Of a stretch of 64,000 nt of DNA, positions 16,876 through 26,262 are shown piece by piece. Made by a program: the position numbers and the translations under genes. The notes beneath the pieces are model-generated. The model did not search any database. It was not told the origin of the DNA and saw only the letters and a program-made list of their open reading frames with translations. The stretch covers positions 10,832 through 74,831 of the forward strand of contig CAMLFH010000020.1 of assembly GCA_946479285.1 (NCBI GenBank), in the 5' to 3' direction. The stretch is from an uncultured Flavobacteriales bacterium (GTDB lineage: Bacteria; Bacteroidota; Bacteroidia; Flavobacteriales; Crocinitomicaceae). Numbering within the stretch: the first letter of the stretch is position 1; each line of letters begins with the position of its first letter.

Positions 16876-19125
16876 GTGACTGCACTCCGTAATATTACCT
16901 CCAACACATTTCAATTCGTAAGGGTATTTTTTCCTTTCGTTTTATTTGTACATCACTTAAAGCATAACCTGCTCGGATTTTTCTATTGGGTCTTTTTCTT
17001 TTTGTTGATTTCAGACAGGGTTGGAGTAGGTTTCGGATTGTCTTACTTGTTTTTGTCGCCGGAATACCAGGGAAATACCAGTTTTTTCTCTTTCCTGCTG
17101 CTTGGTTTCTCCTTCGGTGGATTAACTATGGCATTTCATTCGTATTCCTACATGCGACTGGCTTCCCGCTTTCCATTCCTGGCAATGGTTAACAAGCCTT
17201 TTGTGCGGTTCTGTATCAATAACAGCGTTATTCCAACTGCTTTCGTCGTGTTTTTCATTATTCGGATTGTTCGTTTTCAGCGGATGGAAGAATTTGAATC
17301 CTGGCTCAATATCTTCTTCTTTGTATCCGGGCTTCTGGTGGGCTTCTTTCTTTTTGTGGGAGTTGCACTGCTTTATTTCTTCCCGATCAATAAAAACTTG
17401 TTTGAACTGAAGCGTTACGATGAAGATCAATCGGTACGTACTTCGCGCTGGCTGCGATTTGGGAAAAGAAACAGGGTGAAAGTGAACCGGGCGAACCGGC
17501 AAAAGTTGTATTGGTACATCGGAAGAGGTTTGCGGGTTCAGCAATGCCGATCTACAAAACATTATGCACAGTCACTGCTTCAGTCGGTTTTTGATCAGAA
17601 TCGTATTTCTACCACCATTTTCGAGATCACCACCATTATTACCTTTATTCTGATCGGTCTTTTTGGCGGGAAAACCTTCCTGGATGTGCCTGCAGGTGTG
17701 AGCGTGGTTCTGCTTCTTACAATTATCCTGATGCTGTTAAGCGCACTTCTTTCCTGGTTGCGTGTTTGGGCTTATCCGGTGTTGATTTTGTGTTTTTTGT
17801 TGATGAACTATTTGTCCAAAACGGTGGATATGTTCAAGTTCCAGACCCAGGCTTACGGTTTGTCCTATGACGAGCCGGCACTTTATACGGATTCCACGAT
17901 CTATTGTATGAGTAAAGATGCTGCTGCTCGCAAAAATGATTACGATGATTACATTTCCTATCTGGAAAACTGGAAGAAACAAACCGGCGAAGAAAAACCG
18001 CTTTTGGTGGTTGTAAACACTTCCGGTGGGGGTTCGCGCAGTGCTTCCTGGGTTTTTCAGGTGCTGCGGATGTGTGATTCAATGAGCAATTTTAAGTCAT
18101 CAAAACACATTGCAATGATGACCGGTGCTTCCGGTGGAACAGTTGGCGCGTCCTATTATCGTTCACTCTTGCTGGAGCAGTATCAAACGAAAAAAGTAAA
18201 CTTCCACGATAAGAAGTATTTCGAAGAAATCTCGCAGGATCTCTTGAATAAATTGTCATTTGCAGCTTCTACCAACGACCTTTTTTTTCGGTATCAATCC
18301 ACTTTCGAGGATTCGGAGTATAGCTATGATCGTGCAATGGCTTTTGAATCGGATTTGAATGAAAATACGGGTCAGCGATTGAATAAGCCTTTGAGGTATT
18401 ACCGCTCGTATGAAAAGCAGGGAATCATTCCGAACCTGATTTTAACACCATCTGTTGTAAATGATGCAAGACGGATCATGATTTCATCTCTCGGGTTGAG
18501 CTTTTTGATGGATTCAGCATCACCTGCGCCGGAAACCAATCATGTACAGGAGAATATTGATCTGCACCTGTTGTTGAAAAAACAGCATTCGGAAAAATTG
18601 CGCCTGTCTTCCGCGTTACGGATGAATGCATCTTTCCCCTATGTACTTCCGATGACGAGTTTGCCTACGGTTCCGGAGATCCAGTTGATGGATGCTGGTG
18701 CAAGGGATAATTTCGGTACAAAAATTACTGTTCAGTGGTTGATGCGGTTGGAATCTTGGATTAGTAAAAATACACGCGGAGTAGTGATCTTGCAGATTCG
18801 TGACAATAAAAGGATCATGTATAACGAGGAGGCACGTTCGTTCGGACTTTTTAATAAATTCACAGCACCGATTTCCAATGTGTTTACCAATTTCCCAAGA
18901 ATCCAGGATTACGATCAGGATGAATTACTTCATCTGATTATGGATAAATACGACGTGCCGATTGAAACAGTTAATCTGAGTTTGAGAGAACGGCAAAAAG
19001 ACCGAATCAGTCTTTCCTGGCATTTAACGCAGCATGAAAAATTAAAAGTTCTTTCTGCAATCCGGCGTTCGTCTAATGTGAAGGAATTCGAGCGGTATTG
19101 CGGTTTGATTCAAAATTCAAAATAG
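16876..19125 (+). CDS. Membrane-embedded patatin-like phospholipase
   Basis: 749 residues starting at GTG. The first half is a membrane domain with about seven hydrophobic helices between residues 15 and 320. The second half is a patatin fold. The oxyanion motif SGGGSR is at 383-388, the nucleophile elbow GASGG has Ser419, and the catalytic Asp606 sits in MDAGARDN. This is a full patatin Ser-Asp dyad, so lipid acyl hydrolase activity is expected, probably facing the cytoplasm next to the inner membrane. The length and helix number are well beyond ordinary bacterial patatins. It starts 17 bp after hutG and may be the last gene of that operon. Confidence 0.85.
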   Translation: MTALRNITSNTFQFVRVFFPFVLFVHHLKHNLLGFFYWVFFFLLISDRVGVGFGLSYLFLSPEYQGNTSFFSFLLLGFSFGGLTMAFHSYSYMRLASRFPFLAMVNKPFVRFCINNSVIPTAFVVFFIIRIVRFQRMEEFESWLNIFFFVSGLLVGFFLFVGVALLYFFPINKNLFELKRYDEDQSVRTSRWLRFGKRNRVKVNRANRQKLYWYIGRGLRVQQCRSTKHYAQSLLQSVFDQNRISTTIFEITTIITFILIGLFGGKTFLDVPAGVSVVLLLTIILMLLSALLSWLRVWAYPVLILCFLLMNYLSKTVDMFKFQTQAYGLSYDEPALYTDSTIYCMSKDAAARKNDYDDYISYLENWKKQTGEEKPLLVVVNTSGGGSRSASWVFQVLRMCDSMSNFKSSKHIAMMTGASGGTVGASYYRSLLLEQYQTKKVNFHDKKYFEEISQDLLNKLSFAASTNDLFFRYQSTFEDSEYSYDRAMAFESDLNENTGQRLNKPLRYYRSYEKQGIIPNLILTPSVVNDARRIMISSLGLSFLMDSASPAPETNHVQENIDLHLLLKKQHSEKLRLSSALRMNASFPYVLPMTSLPTVPEIQLMDAGARDNFGTKITVQWLMRLESWISKNTRGVVILQIRDNKRIMYNEEARSFGLFNKFTAPISNVFTNFPRIQDYDQDELLHLIMDKYDVPIETVNLSLRERQKDRISLSWHLTQHEKLKVLSAIRRSSNVKEFERYCGLIQNSK

Positions 19126-19153
19126 AATCAGAAGCAGGCATTGTTTTTTTTTT

Positions 19154-19232
19154 TTTTGAATTTTAGATTTTGAATTTTAGATTTTGAATTTTAGATTTTG
19201 AATTTTAGATTTTGAATTTTAGATTTTGAATT
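19154..19232. repeat. 14-bp tandem repeat, 5.6 copies
   Basis: The unit TTTTGAATTTTAGA is repeated five times without mismatch and ends with a partial copy. A run of 14 T overlaps its start (19144-19157). It fills the gap between two convergent genes. Confidence 0.95.
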
Positions 19233-19238
19233 ATTGCA

Positions 19239-19829
19239 TTAATCATGGTCCCATTTCCGTTTTGTTGATCCCGGAGTTGTAACGATTTTCCATCCCTTTG
19301 CTTTTGCTTCTTTGAATAGAAATTTCCGTAGTTTCCGCGGGTAAATGAATTTCCAGGTCATGCGGCTTCGGGATAGGTCTTTGGTGACGTCTGCCAGTGA
19401 CAGTAGATGATAACAGGCAGCTGCGCATCTCATTCCGAAAAAAGCGTACGGATAAGGTCCTTCCTTTAAAAATGGTTTGGCATCCTTTAGTAGTTTTTGC
19501 TTCTGGACAGGTGTGACAGGGATGAAGATTCGACAGGTTTTAGTAGTGTCGCAGTAAAATGTCCGGTAAAAACTCTTTTTGCCGGAGATGAGGTAATTTC
19601 CGGTGTCGGAATTGATATTGGTTGCAGCAACACGTCCGCCCGGAACAAAATGCATGATGCTGTCTTTACCGATCTTCAATCCGATATGTCCGCCCAGTTT
19701 CCCTCCAAACCAATGTCTTTCGTCTTTTGCTTTCGGTTTGGAACCGTAGATAACTTCCACAACCAATGTGTCTGTTTGCGAAATTGCCAGGAGTGGGAAT
19801 AATAGTAAAACGGTAACTAGCGATTTCAT
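19239..19829 (-). CDS. Secreted protein of unknown function
   Basis: 196 residues with a signal peptide (MKSLVTVLLLFPLLAIS|Q). The mature part has a conserved-looking GGHIGLKIG..SIMHFVPGG segment (about 46-66), a RTFYCDTTKT segment, and a FFGMRCAAACYHLL segment (about 131-144), then a basic C-terminus. The order His (GGHIGL) then Cys (MRCAAAC) is reminiscent of circularly permuted NlpC/P60-type cysteine hydrolases, but the resemblance is only in the motif layout. The family is not recognised. Its stop lies just beyond the 14-bp tandem repeat. Confidence 0.75.
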   Translation of the reverse strand: MKSLVTVLLLFPLLAISQTDTLVVEVIYGSKPKAKDERHWFGGKLGGHIGLKIGKDSIMHFVPGGRVAATNINSDTGNYLISGKKSFYRTFYCDTTKTCRIFIPVTPVQKQKLLKDAKPFLKEGPYPYAFFGMRCAAACYHLLSLADVTKDLSRSRMTWKFIYPRKLRKFLFKEAKAKGWKIVTTPGSTKRKWDHD

Positions 19830-19992
19830 GTAGTTTTTTTAGTGATGGTACAATTCTTTTAAAGATCAGTTCAAAAAGATTTTTCTTCTGTTCTGATAAT
19901 TGATTTATATGTCCTAAAGCTCCATTCAAAATTCATACCCAATTCGTAATTTGGAATTCGCAATTTGGAATTAAAATGATTATTTTCGTTAG

Positions 19993-21003
19993 ATGTCAGA
20001 AGTAGCACAACTTTACAAGTACAATCTGGATACTTATTCCCTGGAGAAGAATTCGGAGGATCATTTTGCTGAAAACTTCAATCCCTTTGAAGATATGAAT
20101 TCGACCTATTGGTTGAATTTTCATTCCATGAAGAACAAAGAGGCGATCATGAAGTTGTGCAATAAGTTGTGTATCGATAAACTGCTCCAGGAAGATTTGT
20201 TTGCGGAAACGAAGCGTACGCGCCTGGAGGAATACACGGATTATGTTTTTTTTAGTATTATTTCTGCGCTTCCGAAAGAAGGAGCGAACCATTATGACCT
20301 ACAGAAGGAACGGATTAGTTTCATAATCGGGGATAATTACCTGATATCTTTCCAGGACAAACCTTCCGATCACTTTCCAACTGTTCGTGAGCGGATTGAA
20401 TACAAAAGAGGAAAGGTTCGGTATAAAGGCCCGGATTTTCTCTTATTTCGCATGCTGGAGTCGATTATCGATAATTACACGGAAGTAGTCGAAGAAATTT
20501 CTGTTAATATTGAAACATTAGATAAAATTGTACTTCGCAACCCGAAAAGTGAAGTGCTTCGCAGAATAGAATGGGAAAAAAGAAAATTGCTCGACCTGCG
20601 CAAAATTGTCTTCCCGATGAAAGAATTAATGGGGCAATTGGATCGGGTGGAAAATGAAATGATTATCGAAGATAATATTCATTATTTCAGAGAGTTAAAA
20701 GATACCTGTTTCAGTTTGATTGATGAAATCGAATCTCAAAAGCAGATGCTGGAAGGGATTGCGAATTTGTACTATGCAATCCAGGGGCAGCGGATGAATG
20801 AAGTGATGAAAGTACTCACAGTTACCAGCGCTATTTTCATTCCTCTAACATTCATTGTGGGAGTTTACGGGATGAATTTCGAAAATATGCCCGAACTGAA
20901 ATCCAGGAACGGATATTTTGCGATTTGGGGAGTGATGATTCTGATTACGGCTGTTCTGGTGTTTATTTTCTGGAAAAGAGGCTGGCTGAAACGCAACGAT
21001 TAA
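19993..21003 (+). CDS. corA: CorA-type magnesium/cobalt transporter
   Basis: 336 residues. A long cytoplasmic N-terminal domain (about 1-270, including the extended helix EIEKRKLLDLRK-like region) is followed by two transmembrane helices at the C-terminus. The selectivity motif GMN is at 293-295 at the end of the first helix (IVGVYGMN), followed by an acidic loop and WGVMILITAVLVFIFW. It forms pentameric divalent-cation channels in the inner membrane. Its 3' end overlaps the convergent DUF6686-like gene by 4 bp. Confidence 0.95.
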   Translation: MSEVAQLYKYNLDTYSLEKNSEDHFAENFNPFEDMNSTYWLNFHSMKNKEAIMKLCNKLCIDKLLQEDLFAETKRTRLEEYTDYVFFSIISALPKEGANHYDLQKERISFIIGDNYLISFQDKPSDHFPTVRERIEYKRGKVRYKGPDFLLFRMLESIIDNYTEVVEEISVNIETLDKIVLRNPKSEVLRRIEWEKRKLLDLRKIVFPMKELMGQLDRVENEMIIEDNIHYFRELKDTCFSLIDEIESQKQMLEGIANLYYAIQGQRMNEVMKVLTVTSAIFIPLTFIVGVYGMNFENMPELKSRNGYFAIWGVMILITAVLVFIFWKRGWLKRND

Positions 21004-21320
21004 GCCTGGTCGATCAGTTCGTTGGCATACAGCATAAACCGTGATTCTTCCAGTAAACGATAGAGATTCATCCATTCTTTGTGCGTGAATGCCAGTATCA
21101 TTTTGGAATTATCGGTATGCATGTAGATTTTTTCGTTGGATTCTCTTTTCTCAGTACAATGCATTGCATGAATGTTTTGCACCTGATCTGTAAAACGGAT
21201 AAACTCCTCGTAGGAAAGAATGAGAACGACATTGCCGAAACCTAAATGGAATTGTTCGCAGTTTTTGCACTGAATGAGACACCCGTAGGAATTGTTGCTG
21301 ATTGTTTTGTACTGACACAT
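21000..21320 (-). CDS. Small DUF6686-like protein
   Basis: 106 residues, cytosolic. The N-terminus carries a Cys pair in YGCLIQCKNCEQFHLGFGN (about 12-30), followed by the ILSYEEF motif. It resembles a small Bacteroidota family that I believe is DUF6686. No function is known. The stop overlaps the end of corA by 4 bp on the opposite strand. Confidence 0.75.
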   Translation of the reverse strand: MCQYKTISNNSYGCLIQCKNCEQFHLGFGNVVLILSYEEFIRFTDQVQNIHAMHCTEKRESNEKIYMHTDNSKMILAFTHKEWMNLYRLLEESRFMLYANELIDQA

Positions 21321-21461
21321 ACTGATTGTTTTGAGGTAAAATTATTAGTTAGAATCATTCTAAACAATACCCAAAAAACGGTATAATTTCCAGCTGCGAA
21401 ATTAACCTTGCAACGTTCATAACTCGTAATAAATCGTGGTTTAAACAACTCATTCTGTGAC

Positions 21462-21469
21462 TATCTTTG
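21462..21469 (+). promoter_or_regulatory. Promoter -7 element for parE-parC
   Basis: TATCTTTG matches TAnnTTTG, 24 bp upstream of the ATG at 21494. It excludes the longer in-frame start at 21467, which would lie inside the promoter. Confidence 0.75.
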
Positions 21470-21493
21470 ATAACTTGCATAGAATCCGTTATT

Positions 21494-23398
21494 ATGGCTG
21501 AAAATCAATATACTGAAGACAATATACGATCTCTGGACTGGAAGGAGCATATTCGCCTGCGACCTGGTATGTACATCGGGAAATTGGGAGATGGAGCTTC
21601 TGCTGACGACGGGATCTATATTTTGGTGAAAGAGATTGTCGATAATTCCGTTGACGAGTTTGTCATGGGGAATGGAAAACGCATCGATATCAAAGTGAAA
21701 GACGGGAAAGTCTCCGTTCGTGATTACGGACGTGGAATTCCTCTGGGGAAAGTAATTGAATGTGTTTCTCAGATCAATACGGGTGGAAAATACGATTCAA
21801 AAGCCTTTAAAAAATCCGTTGGACTAAACGGGGTTGGAACCAAGGCTGTAAATGCTTTGAGCGAATACTTCATGGTTTATTCCGTAAGAGATGGCGAGAA
21901 GAAACAAGTGGTCTTCTCTCGTGGAGAATTGACGGAAGATTTGCCTTTGGAAAAAACAACTGAAGTAAACGGAACTTATTTTGAGTTTATCCCGGACGAA
22001 TCCATTTTTAAGAAATTCGCTTTCAAAATGCCTTACCTCATTAAGATGTTTTGGAATTACTGTTACTTAAACCGCGGATTAGCGATTTATTTCAACGGTG
22101 AAAAATACCAGTCCAAAGACGGATTGAAAGATTTGCTGGAAGACAATATGGATGGCGATCCTTTGTATCCGATTATCCACCTGGAAGGCGACGACATTGA
22201 AGTAGCGTTTACGCACGGAAAGACTTACGGGGAGGATTATTATTCTTTCGTAAACGGTCAGCATACCACTCAGGGTGGAACGCATCAAAGTGCATTCCGG
22301 GAATCCATTGCAAAAGTCATTCGTGATTTCTACAAAAAAGACTACGATGCTTCGGATATTCGTCAGTCAATTGTTGCTGCAATTGCGGTAAAAGTGATTG
22401 AGCCGGTATTTGAATCGCAAACCAAAACGAAACTGGGTTCCCAGGAAATTGAGCCGGATGGAAAGTCCATGCGTGCTTTTATCAATGATTTCCTGAAGGA
22501 TAAACTGGATAATTACCTGCACCGCCATCCGGATGTTGCGGATACCCTGGAAAAGAAGATCAAGCAGTCCGAACGTGAGCGAAAAGAACTCTCCGGGATT
22601 CGTAAACTGGCGCGCGACAGGGCTAAAAAAGCAAGTTTGCACAATAAGAAATTGCGTGATTGCCGGGTTCACTTAACCGATTTGAAAGACGAGAAGCGTG
22701 AGTTCACAACGTTGTTTATTACCGAGGGAGACTCTGCAAGTGGATCGATCACGAAATCACGTGATGTCAATACGCAAGCCGTGTTTTCTTTGCGCGGTAA
22801 GCCCTTGAATTGTTATGGACTTACCAAAAAAGTAGTATACGAGAACGAAGAGTTCAACCTTGTACAGGCAGCTTTGGATATCGAAGAAGATATGGACAAC
22901 CTGCGCTACAACAACATTGTGATCGCAACCGATGCCGATGTTGATGGAATGCACATTCGTTTACTGCTATTGACATTCTTCCTGCAGTTCTTCCCGGATT
23001 TGGTGAAACGAAATCACGTTTACGTGTTGCAGACACCCTTGTTCCGTGTACGAAACAAGAAAAAGACCATTTACTGTTATTCCGAAGAAGAGCGTAGAAA
23101 TGCGATAGCAGAATTAGGAAAGAATCCTGAGATTACCCGATTTAAAGGATTGGGAGAAATTTCTCCGGATGAGTTCAAGCATTTTATCGGTGATGATATC
23201 CGATTAGAGCCCGTTCTTTTAACAAAAGATGCTTCCATCGATTCGATCTTGTCTTACTTCATGGGGAAAAACACCCCGGAACGACAGGATTTCATTATCG
23301 AGAACCTGCGTGTAGAGAAAGACGATACGAAGCATGTGGATTTGGAAGATTCCGATTCAGATGATGACAATATAGAACCAATAGAACAAGCTTCTTAA
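21494..23398 (+). CDS. parE: DNA topoisomerase IV subunit B
   Basis: 634 residues from the ATG at 21494. This ATPase subunit decatenates and relaxes DNA together with ParC. The GHKL ATP site includes [10 protein letters not shown] (N-box) and GRGIPLG; a transducer domain follows. The Toprim metal motif EGDSASG starts at Glu411, with the later [10 protein letters not shown]. The C-terminal tail is rich in Asp/Glu ([11 protein letters not shown]). The protein is short like other Bacteroidota ParE and lacks a gyrase-specific insert. parC follows after 2 bp. Confidence 0.96.
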   Translation: MAENQYTEDNIRSLDWKEHIRLRPGMYIGKLGDGASADDGIYILVKEIVDNSVDEFVMGNGKRIDIKVKDGKVSVRDYGRGIPLGKVIECVSQINTGGKYDSKAFKKSVGLNGVGTKAVNALSEYFMVYSVRDGEKKQVVFSRGELTEDLPLEKTTEVNGTYFEFIPDESIFKKFAFKMPYLIKMFWNYCYLNRGLAIYFNGEKYQSKDGLKDLLEDNMDGDPLYPIIHLEGDDIEVAFTHGKTYGEDYYSFVNGQHTTQGGTHQSAFRESIAKVIRDFYKKDYDASDIRQSIVAAIAVKVIEPVFESQTKTKLGSQEIEPDGKSMRAFINDFLKDKLDNYLHRHPDVADTLEKKIKQSERERKELSGIRKLARDRAKKASLHNKKLRDCRVHLTDLKDEKREFTTLFITEGDSASGSITKSRDVNTQAVFSLRGKPLNCYGLTKKVVYENEEFNLVQAALDIEEDMDNLRYNNIVIATDADVDGMHIRLLLLTFFLQFFPDLVKRNHVYVLQTPLFRVRNKKKTIYCYSEEERRNAIAELGKNPEITRFKGLGEISPDEFKHFIGDDIRLEPVLLTKDASIDSILSYFMGKNTPERQDFIIENLRVEKDDTKHVDLEDSDSDDDNIEPIEQAS

Positions 23399-23400
23399 AT

Positions 23401-26145
23401 ATGAGTGAAGACGAAATTGGACCGGTAGATCCGGAGAATGGTCCCGATAGCAATCGGGATGAAAACGAAGGCGGAGAAGAAGAAGCTTCTTTCGGAATAG
23501 ATGATCACAAACACGTAGATGAAAATATTGTTCCGCTTAGCGGTTTGTATGAGAACTGGTTCCTGGATTATGCTTCGTATGTAATCCTTGAGCGGGCTGT
23601 TCCTTCTTTGCACGATGGATTTAAACCCGTTCAGCGAAGAATTCTGCATTCCATGAAGGAATTGGATGACGGACGCTACAACAAAGTGGCGAATGTCATT
23701 GGAAATACCATGAAGTATCACCCTCACGGTGATGCGTCGATTGGTGATGCTTTGGTTCAGCTTGGACAAAAAGAATTGCTGATCGACTGCCAGGGAAACT
23801 GGGGAAATACACTTACCGGTGACGGGGCAGCAGCTCCGCGTTATATCGAAGCACGACTTTCCAAGTTTGCCAGCCACGTGGTTTTCAATCCGAAGACTAC
23901 CAAATGGCTTTTGAGCTACGACGGACGAAATAAAGAGCCGGATAATTTACCGGTTAAATTCCCAATCCTGCTTGCGCAGGGAGCAGAAGGAATTGCAGTG
24001 GGAATGGCATGTAAGATCCTTCCACACAATTTCATCGAATTGATCGATCAGTCGATTAACCATCTGCGTGGAAAGAAAATTGAGATCTTCCCGGATTTCC
24101 TGAATGGTGGAATGGCCGATTTTACCAATTACAATGACGGACTGAGAGGCGGAAAGGTCCGTGTTCGCGCAAAAATTAAAAAGGTCGACAATAAAACCCT
24201 GATGATCAATGAAGTGCCTTTCGGATGTAATACAGGTTCATTGATTGAAAGTATTATCAAGGCAAACGATAAAGGGAAGATCAAGGTCAAGAAGATTGAA
24301 GACAATACGGCTGCTGAAGCAGAGATTGTGATTCATTTGGCTCCGGGAGTTTCACCCGATAAAACGATTGATGCTTTATACGCCTTTACAGATTGTGAGG
24401 TTTCTATTTCGCCGAATGCTTCTGTGATTGATGGTGATACCCCGCGATTTATGGGGGTATCGGAGATTCTAAAGGTCAATACCGATAATACGCTGACTCT
24501 ATTGAGACGAGAGTTGGAAATTCGTTTAATGGAATTGGAATCACAATGGCATTTCTCTACTTTGGAAAAGATCTTCATCCGTGAAGAGATGTACATCGAC
24601 TTTAAGTTGTATTCCGATAAGGAGGGCTTGTACAATTACATGTATAAACGTTTTGAGAAATTCAAGAAGCAGTTTATCCGTGAAATCGTAGATGAAGATT
24701 TACAGCGTTTGACGCAAATTCCAATGATTCGTATTACACGTTTCGATTCCGACAAAGCAGAAGATGTTATTGCGAAGCTGGAAGCTGAAATGGAAGAGGT
24801 AAAGAAGCATTTGGCGAATCTGGTTGAATATGCAATCGACTATTTCAAAGACCTGAAGAAACGCTTTGGAGCAGGAAAGGAACGCAGAACAGAAATGAAA
24901 GTGTTCGATAACATTGCCGCTTCGAAAGTGATTATTGCCAATCGTAAGTTATATGTGGATATTGAAGAAGGATTCATTGGCTGGGGTTTAAAAAAGACCG
25001 AAGCAGTCAACGATTGTTCCGAAATTGATGACATTATCGTATTCTTCGACACCGGGAAATTCATTGTTACCAAAGTTTCGGAAAAGAAATTCGTTGGGAA
25101 AGGAATTGTTCATGCCGATGTCTGGAAGAAAGGTGATAAGCGAACGATTTACCACGTAATGTACCAGGATGGTGCCGGTGGTGCTTGTATGATGAAACGC
25201 TTCTTCGTGAATTCCGTAACTCGTGATACGGAATACGATCTGACACGTGGAATCAAAGGATCGAAACTCTTGTATTTCTCCGTACATCCGAATGGAGAGC
25301 GCGAAGTTGTTACAGTAATGCTTCGTCCAAGACCGCATTTGAAACGCTTACGTTGGGATGTGGATTTAGGAGATCTTTTGATTAAAGGTCGCCAGTCTGC
25401 CGGAAACCGCGTTACCAAAGAAATTGTTCAGAAGATTACGCAAAAAGAAGTTGGAGGATCAACGCTTGCGGCACGTAAGATTTGGTACGATACCGTTGTA
25501 GGTCGATTGAACGACGAGGGAAGAGGAAAATTCCTGGGCTCTTTCAAAGGAGAAGACCGCATTCTGACACTGTACAAAAACGGTGATTACCGACTTTCAA
25601 CCTTTGATTTGGCAAACCATTTCGATGAAGATATGGTTCACATTGAAAAATGGGTTCCGGACAGACCAATTTCTGCGGTTTACTTTGATGGAGAGAAAGA
25701 AATGCATTACGTGAAGCGCTTTACCTGTGAAATTACTACAGACAAGCGTGTTTCCTACATTTCTGAGACAGAAGGTTCCTACCTGGATTGTGTATCAACA
25801 GCATTCAATCCGATTGTGCGCATCGTTTACAACAAGTTATTGAAGGAAACGAAAAACCTTCCGGACAATGAAGTGGCTTTGGCGGATTTCATTGATGTGA
25901 AGGGAATGAAAGCACAAGGAAATCAGTTGACAAAGCTAAAAGTAAAAGAAGTAGTTCTGACGCATGAAATTGAAGGCTCCGAGCCATGGCCTGATGAAGA
26001 GCCGTTGGATTTGGAAATCGACAATGAATCTGAAGAAGCAGATGCAGATGCTCCTGATTCGGAAGGAGGAGATGATAATCCGACAATAGAATGGGATTTG
26101 ACAAAAGGATCAGATGATCCGGATGATCAGCCAACATTGTTTTAA
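23401..26145 (+). CDS. parC: DNA topoisomerase IV subunit A
   Basis: 914 residues. It has an acidic N-terminal extension (1-40), then the winged-helix/tower breakage-reunion core with the quinolone-region motif HPHGDASIGDALV and catalytic Tyr148 in AAPRYIEARLS. A coiled-coil gate and a C-terminal beta-pinwheel (about 540-840) follow. An acidic tail of about 60 residues ends in QPTLF. Residues 14-20 are encoded by an 18-bp perfect-arm palindrome (23442-23459) of a dispersed repeat family. Subunit A cuts and passes DNA with ParE encoded 2 bp upstream; the pair is an operon ended by a hairpin terminator. Confidence 0.96.
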   Translation: MSEDEIGPVDPENGPDSNRDENEGGEEEASFGIDDHKHVDENIVPLSGLYENWFLDYASYVILERAVPSLHDGFKPVQRRILHSMKELDDGRYNKVANVIGNTMKYHPHGDASIGDALVQLGQKELLIDCQGNWGNTLTGDGAAAPRYIEARLSKFASHVVFNPKTTKWLLSYDGRNKEPDNLPVKFPILLAQGAEGIAVGMACKILPHNFIELIDQSINHLRGKKIEIFPDFLNGGMADFTNYNDGLRGGKVRVRAKIKKVDNKTLMINEVPFGCNTGSLIESIIKANDKGKIKVKKIEDNTAAEAEIVIHLAPGVSPDKTIDALYAFTDCEVSISPNASVIDGDTPRFMGVSEILKVNTDNTLTLLRRELEIRLMELESQWHFSTLEKIFIREEMYIDFKLYSDKEGLYNYMYKRFEKFKKQFIREIVDEDLQRLTQIPMIRITRFDSDKAEDVIAKLEAEMEEVKKHLANLVEYAIDYFKDLKKRFGAGKERRTEMKVFDNIAASKVIIANRKLYVDIEEGFIGWGLKKTEAVNDCSEIDDIIVFFDTGKFIVTKVSEKKFVGKGIVHADVWKKGDKRTIYHVMYQDGAGGACMMKRFFVNSVTRDTEYDLTRGIKGSKLLYFSVHPNGEREVVTVMLRPRPHLKRLRWDVDLGDLLIKGRQSAGNRVTKEIVQKITQKEVGGSTLAARKIWYDTVVGRLNDEGRGKFLGSFKGEDRILTLYKNGDYRLSTFDLANHFDEDMVHIEKWVPDRPISAVYFDGEKEMHYVKRFTCEITTDKRVSYISETEGSYLDCVSTAFNPIVRIVYNKLLKETKNLPDNEVALADFIDVKGMKAQGNQLTKLKVKEVVLTHEIEGSEPWPDEEPLDLEIDNESEEADADAPDSEGGDDNPTIEWDLTKGSDDPDDQPTLF
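23442..23459. repeat. Palindrome family C copy inside parC
   Basis: TCCCGATAGCAATCGGGA, two 7-bp arms around a 4-base centre. Relatives lie in intergenic DNA at 34539-34557 and, imperfectly, at 13508-13525. Here it encodes Pro-Asp-Ser-Asn-Arg in the variable acidic N-terminus of ParC. Confidence 0.75.
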
Positions 26146-26165
26146 ATAAAATAAAAATCTTTGTA

Positions 26166-26192
26166 GGGACGCGATGTTTCGCGTCCCTTTTT
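26166..26192 (+). terminator. parE-parC terminator, GTAGGGACGCGA-type palindrome
   Basis: GGGACGCGA pairs with TCGCGTCCC around a short loop, followed by TTTTTG. The sequence also belongs to the GTAG-flanked palindromes seen elsewhere in the window. Confidence 0.9.
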
Positions 26193-26201
26193 GTTTAAAT
26201 A

Positions 26202-26252
26202 ATACCAAAAGGTATTATACCATTCGGTAAAAATCTGTATCTTTAGGTAAAA
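26202..26252 (+). promoter_or_regulatory. Tandem operator-like repeats and promoter of the ATPase gene
   Basis: Two inverted repeats of the form ATACC-N4-GGTA occur exactly 15 bp apart (26202-26215 and 26217-26230). A promoter-like TATCTTTA (26238-26245, one base off TAnnTTTG) follows, and then a related GGTAAAACC (26246-26254). The ATG is at 26263. The two sites lie where the -33 region would be, so a bound protein would be expected to block polymerase. The regulator is not identifiable. Confidence 0.5.
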
Positions 26253-26262
26253 CCAATTCACG

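Noticed and set aside
19154..19232. CRISPR array
   Set aside because: The 14-bp units are contiguous without spacers, so it is a simple tandem repeat. There are no cas genes.
21467..21493. Longer start of parE
   Set aside because: It lies within and just after the TATCTTTG promoter element; the ATG at 21494 fits the family N-terminus.
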